From the NCBI GenBank assembly GCA_001936135.1, contig CP012815.1, positions 186,001-250,000 on the forward strand: DNA of 64,000 nucleotides. Reading direction: 5' to 3'. The notes beneath the pieces are model-generated. The model ran no database searches, was not told the DNA's origin, and saw nothing but the letters and a program-made list of their open reading frames with translations. The first letter of the stretch is position 1. Every line of letters starts with the position of its first letter. This DNA comes from Saccharomycopsis fibuligera x Saccharomycopsis cf. fibuligera. Its lineage: Eukaryota > Ascomycota > Saccharomycetes > Ascoideales > Saccharomycopsidaceae. Positions 55,061 through 64,000 of the stretch are shown here, in pieces. Both the position numbers and the translations under genes were made by a program.

Positions 55061-58000
55061 ATGGGTGATGATAGGGTGGTCCAGTATTTTGGCCACACAG
55101 AACTACAGGCGCTTGCTGCCTGCAACGTCGAGCCCAACAAGCTTGCCATTGCAGGAAAGAACCTCATCCAGATCCTCAAGGTGGAATCCGATGTGATTAC
55201 TGGTCAGCGGCAAGTAGTCTTGGATATTGACTTGTTGGCAGGAACGAATCTTGCTCGGGACGTGACAAACTTAGGATCAATAACAGATATTCGTTTTGGA
55301 TTTAAGGAATTCAGCAGCAAATTGGCTTCGGTCTCAACTTCCGGTAAAATATATATATTTGATGTGAATCGGAAATCCACACCAAATGTGGCTAGATTTG
55401 CAGCACACAAGAGAGCAATAAACTCAATTGCTTTCTCACCTCACGATATGGGTAATTTGCTCTTATCGGGATCTCAAGATGGTGTTATAAAAGTATGGGA
55501 TCTACGTACCCGCAATTCGAATATTGCATTTACGATTGATAAAAGACCCATCACTGACTTTATAAAGAACTTTGATGCAATTCGGTGTAATGAATTTTCG
55601 CCTCATGACTCCAGAATATTCTGCTCAGCATCTGACAGCGGCGATGTGTCAAAGTGGGATCTAAGAGTGCCCAACAAGTTTGTCAATAATATCAAAAATG
55701 CGCATCTCAGTGGTGCTTTAAGTTTAGAGTGGAATAATAAATTCAATTACATTGTCACTGGGGGGAGAGACAGTAAAGTTCAAGTATGGGATATGTCGAA
55801 AGATAATACACGAAAGCCAAGTCACATTATATCGCTCAATGACCCAGTGGGAAAAGTAGCTTGGTGTCCGCTGCTATACAATGCTAGTAAGGTCGAAGAC
55901 TGTAAAGTGGCATGCAGTTATATGACATCTAATTCTGCTGTTGATGTGTGGGATTTAAAGAGAAATTATATTCCATCCTTTTCTTTAGCTAGTCATTCAA
56001 AAGCAGCTACAGGTTTGCGCTGGCACACTGAAAATACTATATGGTCGGTTTCCAAGGATAAATCCTTCATTGAGCACGACTTGAGCCAGGAAATACCATT
56101 TGCTAACTTGCTTAGAAGAAATGTTGTCAGATTCAATCCAGGAGAATATTCAGAGTTTGTCACTGTGCACCAATCAATTGATTCCTATAAAAAATATGAG
56201 CCATTAGACCAGTATGATAAGCGGCCTTCTAATTCCTTTGACTTCCATTCGCATGAGTTAGCGCGAACAAGAACGTTAGATGAAATCAATGGCTTAAACA
56301 AATATCGCGATAGTTCTGATAATCCAGTCTTTTCCAAATTAGATAGAAGTTCGAGTAGACCGGTTTTTATTTCATCAGAAACCAACACACCTGCCGCATC
56401 TACAGATGCCAAAATCTCACCTACAAATAACAATACCAAATCAAGAATGGGCTACTTCAAGCAGCTATCGTATTCACCTACCAGTGATGTAAAAGTGATA
56501 CCCCGGGCAAAAGAAGAAGAAAATAAAAACGAAAACTTCATCAGTGCATCTTTAGAAAAAGTGTCACCTTCTTTTTTGAGCAATATACTACACCCTGACT
56601 CATCACCATCAAAACACCACAATCAAGACTCGCCCCTAAACTCTATACCTAAGGTAGCGTCAGACTATGATGAGAATAAAGATTTTAAACCAAATGATTA
56701 TAATGAGTATGGCTTTAGAAATAGTATTGCAGAGCCAGAAAAATTTCTTGAGAAACCAAAAATGGAAAGATCAAAAACTAGTATTTCCTTGAAGCGTAAC
56801 CACCGAAAAAATAGTATTGATAACCAATTAGCAGGAAATTTAATGTCACGGTCTGGAACTGAATTGAACATCAGTGAAGCAAGCAGGCAATCTATTTTTA
56901 ATAACAAGGCAACAGCTTCCGGCTTAAACTTATCTATGACTCCCCTTGGTAGAACAGTTTCCCAACAATTATCCACGACTCCCTTCACAACGACCGCACA
57001 TAGCAGCCCGGGGGCTCAGCTTAGGAGAAAATCCGCCAACTTTGGATGCACAAACCCATTTGCGAGCGCAAGTGGTGGCAATAACGCCCCTGCTACGGCT
57101 AATAATGGTTTTCGTCATACATCTTCCTTTTCCTCCCTCAATCATAGTACCCCTAGATTAAACTATTTAACACCTGGAATTATGGGATCAGGTAATAATA
57201 TGCTGCAATCAACAGTGAACTATAAGGAGACGCCCATTCCGCTTTTACTAATGGCAAGTTTAAATACTGTATTTGATAGAGATTATAGTAATGATGGATA
57301 TATTAAGGATCAATTATACCGGTCGTTTATCTTGAACTTCTACGAGTTCCTCAACAAATTCAATGAAAGGTCAATCAATTATAATGAAATATTATTTTCA
57401 GATTACAATGCTAGTAACGATCTGCAAGATGGGTCTAAGGGGACCAGTGGGAAGCCAGAGCAACGCAAAAACAGTCAGGTTAGTACTGCTGCTGCTGCTG
57501 CTGCTGCTGCTGATACCAATAATGATTTCAGACGTGAAAGCCATTCCAAAGATGGCGAATTGAAAAATGAAGTAAACGTTGATAGCAGTAACAAAAGCAG
57601 CAAGAGTTTCAATTTGAATGACACAGCAAAAGCAGCAGATAAAACGCAGTTACGAGATAATGAAGCCAATACAGCGACTATAAGTGAAGGTAGGACCTCT
57701 TTCAAGGAAAATCTTAAGTCGATTTCAAGAAAATATTTTTCAATGATGGCAAATAACGAGTTCTTGCAATTTGTAACTAAAGCCGTCAAACAAGTTCTTG
57801 AAACAGGACAATTGACTGATTTACTTAGGATCTTAAGAGTGGTATTTTATGAACGAAAAAGAAGCCTTGGTTTAATCAATTTGATTCTTCAACTTCAGTA
57901 CGCGGTCTCTCTTTCTGCAAAATTCAGCTTTATCAAATACTATAAAATCTTCAAACTTTTGCTCAATGGACTAATCATTGATATTGAATCATTTTTAACT

Positions 58001-60403
58001 GACATTGACTATAAGGTTTATTTTAAAGCTAGAAAAGCTCACAACATGTACTACTTGCGTGACATCCCTGACTACTACTATAGTTACAATATTTTCACCA
58101 TTGATGATTCGCGCTTACAAAACATCAAAGCCCAAGTACAAAAAAACCATCATCATCGTTTGGAAAATCATGAAAGCCTGTTAGCACCATTGAGAAGAGG
58201 ACAACGGTTAAGTTTTATTGGAGATAGACCGAAATATTTGAACAGAAAAATGAAGCCGCTGTTGAGTCAATCTTCTAGTGTGGGTAATGATTCTTCTGAT
58301 TCGGAATTTGATAAAAATAGACACAAAAGATCTAGTCATTTTGATGATGGTAATGTATTAGATGATGCAGATGATGAAGACGACGAGGACGATGATGAGG
58401 ATGATGAGTTTAATGACGAAAACGAGATTTTTGACAACATTGTCGATAACGATGATGACGATTATTACGGAAGTTCCTACGATAATAGATCCTCTTCATT
58501 ATTATCAACCTCTTCCAATCACCAATCATCTAATCTTACCGGCGATAGCCCATTTTCCAGTCGAAGAAACAGCACTGATAAGCTGAATGATACAAGATTT
58601 AAGAAACAGGCGGAGAGAAATAGCAATGATGGGTTCAGTAGTGGCAGTGGAAGTTTACTTTATTCACCACAAAAATTTACCCGCGATGACATCAGCAATG
58701 AGGATGCTATTAGTGTAAGTGACACCAACGATGTTATTATTGAGCACAAGAAAAAATTATTTAAGTCTAGAAAACCTAGGTTGAGCTCCACTGGAAGCAA
58801 TAACAATGATGTAAATTTTATTGATGATGGTATTGCTTTCAGTCAGCAATTAAAGAGATTTCAGAAAAAATCGCTAAGTTTGCAGGAAAAGTATCTTTCT
58901 CCAGAGTTAATGCCTCAAGATACGGATACAGATAGTAATTTTGATGATGAAGAGTATAAAGATAGCGATGATGAGCTTGAAAGATACAAGCAAAAACAAG
59001 GATTTACATTGAATAAGCAAGGTAATCATGTTATTGATTTTGGCTTGGAGAATAAAGGTTCTAATACAACAAATGATGTTGATGAGGAAAAAGAAGATGA
59101 TGATGATTATGGCGATGATGACGATGACGATGATTATGACGACGATGATGACGACGATGAGGAAGAGGAAGGCAATAAGGAAGATGATAGCATGCCTCCG
59201 CCAAGAAAGACTCGACTTTCCACTACTGAAAATGATAATGTGCAAGAAAAGGTCCCACAATCATCGTCCCGTAATTCGCATTCCAACGAAAAGTTAGCTG
59301 CACGACTGAATAATATTCAAGATATCCCTGAATCAAAAGGTTTTGACAAGTGGGAAGCAGCATTAGCCAGCCCTACTATATCGCCATCATCGCTAAGAAA
59401 TAACAGCAACACAGTGATTTCCAAAGCAGGTTCTTTTTCAGAATTGCGAAACATGTCAAACGAATTCTTGTTATCGAAAAGTGGGACATTTTCATATACT
59501 AGTCAAGTCCCATTAGAAGTTGCTAATGCAATGAATTCTCTTTCATTGAAGCCAAAACAATCAGCGGCTAATGAATTTATATTCCGAAAAAACAGCGACA
59601 ATCAAAAATTTAAATCCGCTCATAGCAATTTGACTAGGCAACTTACCGGAAGAAATAAAAGCAGCAGCAATGCCAACCTGGTGTACTCCAACCTCAACAA
59701 TTACAATGACAATAATAGTAACATGGAAGTAGAGTTCAAAATTAACAAATTGTCACAAGATTTACAACTGGCAATGAGTTTTGATGTCAAGCCATGGAAA
59801 GTTGAGTATTTAGTTTACCAAGCATGCAACAGTGCTCAACAAGAAGGCGATTTACTCATGCTATCAATGATGGCTATGCTATTCTATCAATTCTTCCAAA
59901 AACGGCTCAAACAGAAAAACGAATATGATTTTGCTCACTGTACCATTAGTACCCATCAAGCCAAATGCTGGCTTAGTGCTTTCATTGAGCATTTATGGGC
60001 TAGAGACATGTATGTCGTATCTGCATTAATCATTAAGTATGCTAAAATTGCAGAATTGAAAGAATTAGGGCTCGTTAATACTGAAATGAAAAAGTTTTGT
60101 CCCAAGTGCAAAAAACTTGTTATGCATGAAAGCACGGGTTCAAAGGATAAAGATGGCAGAAACAATAACAATAGTAATTATAATTACTGGTATTGTGAGA
60201 ATTGTAACCGTAGTATTGGGGCATGTTGCTACTGTAACCTACCAATTAAAGGAATGTGTATTGGGTTATTGCATTGTGGTCATGAAGGTCATACGGAATG
60301 TATGAAGGAATGGTTTATTGAAGAAAAAGAAACTGAATGCCCTGGATGTGGTGAAGTACCGGCGGAACTTGAGGATTTGATTGATAGATTAGTGCCTGAG
60401 TAA
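55061..60403 (+). CDS. RTC1: Rtc1, WD40-RING subunit of the SEACAT complex (WDR24 orthologue)
   Basis: A 1780-aa protein (S. cerevisiae Rtc1 1341 aa). The N-terminal WD40 propeller (about residues 10-350) shows repeat ends such as SGSQDGVIKVWDLRT, SDSGDVSKWDLR, GGRDSKVQVWDM and AVDVWDLKR. A long linker has poly-Ala, acidic runs (about 1100-1130, 1340-1370) and Ser/Asn stretches, with a helical middle (about 730-1010). The C-terminus (about 1680-1780) is the zinc-ribbon/RING tandem: CPKCKKLV, CENCNRSIGACCYCNLP, LLHCGHEGHTECMKEWF, CPGCG. In the vacuolar SEA (GATOR2-like) complex it modulates TORC1 signalling. It is divergent from the coiled-coil gene. Confidence 0.92.
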   Translation: MGDDRVVQYFGHTELQALAACNVEPNKLAIAGKNLIQILKVESDVITGQRQVVLDIDLLAGTNLARDVTNLGSITDIRFGFKEFSSKLASVSTSGKIYIFDVNRKSTPNVARFAAHKRAINSIAFSPHDMGNLLLSGSQDGVIKVWDLRTRNSNIAFTIDKRPITDFIKNFDAIRCNEFSPHDSRIFCSASDSGDVSKWDLRVPNKFVNNIKNAHLSGALSLEWNNKFNYIVTGGRDSKVQVWDMSKDNTRKPSHIISLNDPVGKVAWCPLLYNASKVEDCKVACSYMTSNSAVDVWDLKRNYIPSFSLASHSKAATGLRWHTENTIWSVSKDKSFIEHDLSQEIPFANLLRRNVVRFNPGEYSEFVTVHQSIDSYKKYEPLDQYDKRPSNSFDFHSHELARTRTLDEINGLNKYRDSSDNPVFSKLDRSSSRPVFISSETNTPAASTDAKISPTNNNTKSRMGYFKQLSYSPTSDVKVIPRAKEEENKNENFISASLEKVSPSFLSNILHPDSSPSKHHNQDSPLNSIPKVASDYDENKDFKPNDYNEYGFRNSIAEPEKFLEKPKMERSKTSISLKRNHRKNSIDNQLAGNLMSRSGTELNISEASRQSIFNNKATASGLNLSMTPLGRTVSQQLSTTPFTTTAHSSPGAQLRRKSANFGCTNPFASASGGNNAPATANNGFRHTSSFSSLNHSTPRLNYLTPGIMGSGNNMLQSTVNYKETPIPLLLMASLNTVFDRDYSNDGYIKDQLYRSFILNFYEFLNKFNERSINYNEILFSDYNASNDLQDGSKGTSGKPEQRKNSQVSTAAAAAAAADTNNDFRRESHSKDGELKNEVNVDSSNKSSKSFNLNDTAKAADKTQLRDNEANTATISEGRTSFKENLKSISRKYFSMMANNEFLQFVTKAVKQVLETGQLTDLLRILRVVFYERKRSLGLINLILQLQYAVSLSAKFSFIKYYKIFKLLLNGLIIDIESFLTDIDYKVYFKARKAHNMYYLRDIPDYYYSYNIFTIDDSRLQNIKAQVQKNHHHRLENHESLLAPLRRGQRLSFIGDRPKYLNRKMKPLLSQSSSVGNDSSDSEFDKNRHKRSSHFDDGNVLDDADDEDDEDDDEDDEFNDENEIFDNIVDNDDDDYYGSSYDNRSSSLLSTSSNHQSSNLTGDSPFSSRRNSTDKLNDTRFKKQAERNSNDGFSSGSGSLLYSPQKFTRDDISNEDAISVSDTNDVIIEHKKKLFKSRKPRLSSTGSNNNDVNFIDDGIAFSQQLKRFQKKSLSLQEKYLSPELMPQDTDTDSNFDDEEYKDSDDELERYKQKQGFTLNKQGNHVIDFGLENKGSNTTNDVDEEKEDDDDYGDDDDDDDYDDDDDDDEEEEGNKEDDSMPPPRKTRLSTTENDNVQEKVPQSSSRNSHSNEKLAARLNNIQDIPESKGFDKWEAALASPTISPSSLRNNSNTVISKAGSFSELRNMSNEFLLSKSGTFSYTSQVPLEVANAMNSLSLKPKQSAANEFIFRKNSDNQKFKSAHSNLTRQLTGRNKSSSNANLVYSNLNNYNDNNSNMEVEFKINKLSQDLQLAMSFDVKPWKVEYLVYQACNSAQQEGDLLMLSMMAMLFYQFFQKRLKQKNEYDFAHCTISTHQAKCWLSAFIEHLWARDMYVVSALIIKYAKIAELKELGLVNTEMKKFCPKCKKLVMHESTGSKDKDGRNNNNSNYNYWYCENCNRSIGACCYCNLPIKGMCIGLLHCGHEGHTECMKEWFIEEKETECPGCGEVPAELEDLIDRLVPE

Positions 60404-61274
60404 GCTGTTAGCCCTTGTGTTGGGTTTTTCCATATTTTTGACGTTTACGCTTCCTTTCCTCGCTGACTATATATTGATTGGATGAGTGAATTGATGAATC
60501 AAGTGTATTAAGTATATGCAACTATACAAAAAGTAAGAACTTTTACTTCTGATTATATAATCAACCCAGAAAGTGTCGAAGTACTATCAATAAAATAGTG
60601 TAGAAGAATTGGCAGAAACGGCATTACCAAAAAAGGAAACTAATATTGACCTTTTTGGTAATGAGTAATAAAGGTTTCAACATAAAATTAGACGGAAAGA
60701 AATGGAAAAGTGTTTTGCAGTGTCTAGATGTAGATTAAGAGGATTTAATGTAATAAACGTAGATTTTATGTTACAGGTTGGCTTAATTTTCTTTTCTCTC
60801 TTTTGTGTTTTTTTCAAAATTACAGTGTACCCCAAAAGCAATGGTGTGATAAAACGATATAAAAAAAAACTTTATAATACCATTAGTTTTTCTGTTATTC
60901 TATCGCGTACTTCCATAGCTCACGATTATTCAAGTAATGTATTGTCTAACTACTTACTACCATTAATGATGATATGCGTGCAATAAGTAATTATCGCGTG
61001 CTCCTTTAAAATGCATACTTCAGCTGCAGAAAAAAATAAGCAGTAAGCTTTCCTTAATTATCAACATAATACTTTTCGACGAAGCAATACAGCATTTAAC
61101 TTCTAATAAGTCAATACGCCTCTTTAACCAGGCTACGTACTCTTTTAATTCTGTTTTGTTTTTTATTTGAATCATTATATTGGCATTACTCCTTTCTGTC
61201 AACTATCCTACTCTTATTATAATCCACAGCAGCAGCCGTCAAAGCACAAATAAAGCACAAACAACCCCGGCATA
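60404..61274. other. RTC1-TAF13 intergenic region
   Basis: 871 bp with no supported gene (the + frame 60702-60986 has no recognisable domain). It contains a long hairpin, listed separately. Confidence 0.55.
60622..60663. repeat. 14-bp hairpin (one bulged A)
   Basis: Left arm 60622-60636 (CATTACCAAAAAAGG) pairs with 60650-60663 except for one extra A, around a 13-nt loop. It lies 220 bp downstream of the RTC1 stop. Confidence 0.8.
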
Positions 61275-61952
61275 ATGTCCAGCAGCACAACGAGGACCAA
61301 ATCTAAGAAGAATTCATTTCAAATTGACCTAGCCTATATGCTAGAAGCTCTTGGTTTTGATGAAGCGCTTCCTGAGACCCTAGACACCCTAGAAGACATT
61401 GTTATCCAATACCTTATAGACATTTTTAATGAAGCTACAAGACTGGCAGAACTTCATGGCAGAGCTAAAGTAAAACTAGATGATTTCAAATTTGCAGTAC
61501 GCAAAGATCCAAATAAGTTGAATAGAATGGATGAAATCAACAGAAATTTCAAAATCATTCATCAGAATAAAAAAGCATTTGACTCCAAGACTCACGTTAA
61601 GAATTTGAAACAAATTGCTGATGAGGCGGGGGTTGAGCCACAAGGCAAAGTCAGCAAGAATAGTAGTCGAAAGGGAAAAAAATACAAGAAGAGAAACAAG
61701 AAAGGAGTACCACAACCGCCGCAGCTGTCAGAGTCTGGTAAGGCCGGAAAAGCTGGTGTTGGTGCTGGTGCCCGCGATGGTGCATCAACGTCACAGCAAC
61801 AGCGAGACCAGCTGTTGAGAGCATCAAGTCAACAGCAGGAAAGTTCACAACACCATCAGCAGCAGTCGTCACAGGCAAACGACGATGAAGACGATGATGA
61901 TGATGTGCGAGACTTTGTAGATGATGATGATGACGATGATGACGATGATTAG
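61275..61952 (+). CDS. TAF13: TFIID subunit Taf13 (histone-fold)
   Basis: A 225-aa protein (S. cerevisiae Taf13 167 aa). The histone-fold occupies about residues 17-90: DLAYMLEALGFDEALPETLDTLEDIVIQYL, followed by KVKLDDFKFAVRKDPNKLNRMDEI, the conserved Taf13 block that dimerises with Taf11 in TFIID. The C-terminal half is an extension: a Lys-rich stretch (about 125-145), a Gly/Ala/Gln-rich part and a final Asp run. The start ATG lies 12 codons before the fold. CTG at Leu56 would be Ser in a CTG-clade yeast. Confidence 0.92.
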   Translation: MSSSTTRTKSKKNSFQIDLAYMLEALGFDEALPETLDTLEDIVIQYLIDIFNEATRLAELHGRAKVKLDDFKFAVRKDPNKLNRMDEINRNFKIIHQNKKAFDSKTHVKNLKQIADEAGVEPQGKVSKNSSRKGKKYKKRNKKGVPQPPQLSESGKAGKAGVGAGARDGASTSQQQRDQLLRASSQQQESSQHHQQQSSQANDDEDDDDDVRDFVDDDDDDDDDD

Positions 61953-62302
61953 GGATAAGTAGATAAGTTGACTTCACTCCGTATGAGCATTATAATATAT
62001 GTTTGTCTTTACTGGTGAATGCATTGCTTTTCTTTACTATGATTGTTCGTTGCAGTGATTATATCTATTATGTAAAAATCAAAAGAATTCCACAGGAAAT
62101 GAAAAGAAATTAGTATTAAATGAAGAGCAAAAATGAAATAATAAACCATAGATAAGATAATCATGGCAAAACAAAGAGCTATAAAAATCAATGAAAAAAG
62201 ATTCCCTGGGAGCTAATTTGGCAATGTATAAGATATTAGTCATGTAATAGAAGTAAAAAGAAACTGAGGAAATGAGAAAGAAACTATAATATGGCAACAA
62301 TC
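61953..62302. other. TAF13 / small-gene convergent intergenic region
   Basis: 350 bp between convergent 3' ends, AT-rich, with no recognisable feature. Confidence 0.6.
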
Positions 62303-62725
62303 TTATTGAGTAAGACGTTGTCTTGGAGCAAATTTCGTCAATAAACCTGAAGAAAGTGATAGTTAGTATTTGATTATCAAATAATAAATCGTTATCCGTT
62401 TTGGTGGAAAAAATTACTCACGTTGTTGTAAATCTTTACTGGTAACAAGTTCACTAATCATAAAAGAAACCAAAGCTCTAACAAAATTAATTGGAGCAGT
62501 CAACACCTTCTTTACAAAACTAATAATCCCACTCTTAGCCTTATGATAAATATCATAAAGAACTTCTTGAATATGCTTTGGATGTAATCTTTTAGCACCA
62601 TTTTTGGTCTTGTCCCTAAGAGCAGTATAAAATTTACCATTTTTAACCCAGTTAACATAAATGTTTCTAAGAAAGTCTCTAATGGTGCCTCTAATGCCAG
62701 GGGACACACTCTGGAATTCGCTCAT
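62303..62725 (-). CDS. Small basic protein of unknown function, two exons
   Basis: Exon 1 is 62725-62422 and exon 2 is 62346-62303; the joined CDS encodes 115 aa. Without splicing the frame ends five codons after the DLQQ block, exactly where a GTGAGT donor lies. Splicing replaces the terminal Glu-stop by a basic tail (RLLTKFAPRQRLTQ). The protein is basic and helical, with KAKSGIISFVKKVLTAPINFVRALVSFMISELV (about residues 62-95), an amphipathic or membrane-associating stretch. I do not recognise a family. A small membrane-associated or mitochondrial protein is a guess. The intron and its signals argue it is a real gene. Confidence 0.75.
62347..62421 (-). other. Intron of the small basic-protein gene (75 bp)
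   Basis: On the - strand: donor GTGAGT, branch point TACTAAC (62368-62362) and acceptor TTCAG. All three match yeast splicing consensus, and the branch point is 15 nt before the acceptor. Confidence 0.88.
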
Positions 62726-62794
62726 ATTGGGTATTGGGTATTGGCTATTGGCTATTGATAGTTGATAGTTGATAGTTGATATTTGATGTTAGAT
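62725..62794. repeat. 7-bp tandem array abutting the small gene's start codon
   Basis: About ten units of a 7-bp period drift from TATTGGG through TATTGGC to AGTTGAT. On the gene strand the first four give CCAAT pentamers within 30 bp of the ATG, probably in the 5' UTR. Confidence 0.85.
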
Positions 62795-64000
62795 ACTGGT
62801 ACTAGCACTAAGATTATCCGTTTTTTCTTTTATTGTTCTCTTGAAACAGTTGTCTGAGATTTTTCTTGATTATTGTTTTTTCAAAAGTAGAACCTCGATG
62901 GTTTTTGTTGGTTTTGTTGTGACAGGGTTGTGGAAAGTGTGGGTTCTAGGAGTCCTAGAAACGCGGTGCTGGCAAAATATTAGAATGGCTGGCTATATTA
63001 TGCAGGCACTATAGGATGATGGGCGTAGATACGTCAACAGCGTAGCTGTTTTACTTTTTTTTCACTTTTCTTCAGTGTCTAAATGATGCGCAACGGGAGC
63101 AGGATTTAAAACAACAAGGGAAAGAAAGCAAAGAGAAGTCAAAGTGTCAAACAAGGGTCTACTAGGAATATTTATACTCAAAAATCCAGCCACGATTTAT
63201 TTGACCAGCTCACACACCCTTCGCACCCCAGAGAGCGTTTTTTTCTTACTGTTTGTTTAGATTAGGAAGTGAAGAAGTAATTAGCTAGTGCCGCGCCAGA
63301 ATGGAGTGGAATCGAAAAAAAAAAAAAAAAAAAAAAAAAAAATAAAGAAAAACTGGGGGCGGTAATAACGAATAGATAAATGAATTAATCTAGATTGTAG
63401 ATTGTTAACCACTTACATACCTGCCATAAGATCATTGACCAAGACGGGGAAGCTTATCATATACGGTAAGGATCACTTTAATACTCTCTCTTTAGTGGGT
63501 AAGTGGATAAAGAATGCCTAATGGGAAAACGTAAGTTGGTAGACGAATAAATGACCTGGTGCGCCATGAGACCCGAGTTACACTTTCGTTTAGGAGAACC
63601 GCGGCCGGGATCAGCGTACATTGGTAATGTATGTACGATGACAATCATAATATAAAATATGATAAAACCCATCGAGGTTCTGTTCTTCACATAAGAAGGA
63701 GGACGAGTCTGCAAATGGCGATCTTTCTAATATACTATGTAAGACTTGGTGTTTTTTAGTGTACAGTAGCTCATATCATCACATCATGAATGCACCCTTC
63801 CAAAGAGCATTTAGTTGATGATGAGAATGCACACAGTGGCACAGGCAAGCTGGAGTCACTTAAGTCAATGGTACCATGAATGAGCATCTCTCTTGTTTAA
63901 TAGAGAACTTGTCACGATCTTTGAAAACCTACACAAGTAGCTTGAAATGTTGTAGCATAACAAAACGTCGTTACTTCGTTAGGAGTATATGTACAAGGAT
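62795..64000. other. Right end of window, no gene seen
   Basis: The promoter side of the small gene followed by non-coding sequence, with a 28-base A run (63315-63342). The - frame 63478-63714 has no recognisable domain. A gene beginning beyond the window could use the right edge as promoter. Confidence 0.55.

Noticed and set aside
1-64000. CRISPR arrays, prophage or bacterial operon features
   Set aside because: The sequence is eukaryotic (spliceosomal introns, tRNA intron, fungal gene set); the repeats seen are microsatellites and minisatellites without spacers.

Overview
This is a nuclear-chromosome segment of an ascomycete yeast. The gene set, short introns (GTATGT or GTGAGT donor, ACTAAC-type branch point) and protein similarities point to the CTG (CUG-Ser) clade. 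Within it, the Lodderomyces / Candida parapsilosis neighbourhood is my best guess, because of the very long Asn/Gln/His-rich expansions and the abundant A/T homopolymers. If so, CTG codons read as Ser: ARG1 and STL1 seem to avoid CTG in frame, while the low-complexity genes use it. No sequence here decides the species.

Layout. 1-1.36 kb holds no gene. 1.36-10.0 kb holds ARG81 (-, Zn2Cys6 arginine regulator), ATP16 (+, F1 delta), PEF1 (+, penta-EF-hand) and ARG1 (+, argininosuccinate synthase, with a Gcn4-type site and TATA box). 12.6-18.2 kb holds DBP3 (+), BMT2 (-) and a membrane RING-H2 protein (-). 19.1-28.9 kb holds HRT1/RBX1 (+, one intron), a PalI/Rim9-type membrane protein (-), a giant FIG4-type SAC phosphatase (+) and PEX12 (-). 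28.9-48.7 kb is gene-poor: about 12.7 kb and about 5.4 kb with no convincing gene, separated by one well-preserved glycerol/H+ symporter (STL1, +). 48.7-49.75 kb holds a 5'-truncated LINE (non-LTR retrotransposon) with its poly-A tail, about 80 bp from an intron-containing tRNA-Ile(UAU). 50.5-62.7 kb holds NOC4 (-), a spindle-pole-body coiled-coil protein (-), RTC1 (+, SEACAT), TAF13 (+) and a small intron-containing gene of unknown function (-). The last 1.3 kb shows nothing coding.

Themes. ARG81 and ARG1 lie within 3.1 kb of each other with ATP16 and PEF1 between them. Three ribosome-biogenesis genes (DBP3, BMT2, NOC4) are present, and two of them carry RRPE/PAC-like promoter words. Four zinc/RING ligase-type proteins are present (the RING-H2 membrane protein, HRT1, PEX12, RTC1). 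Many proteins are longer than their S. cerevisiae counterparts because of simple-sequence insertions: ARG81 1443 aa, FIG4 about 1.9-2.0 thousand aa, RTC1 1780 aa.

Most worth a second look: the two gene deserts (a centromere candidate that needs testing), the LINE remnant with a stem-loop at its stop codon next to a tRNA gene, the insertion-bearing FIG4, the small unknown intron-containing gene, a 30-bp perfect palindrome after STL1, and a GC-rich island upstream of STL1.
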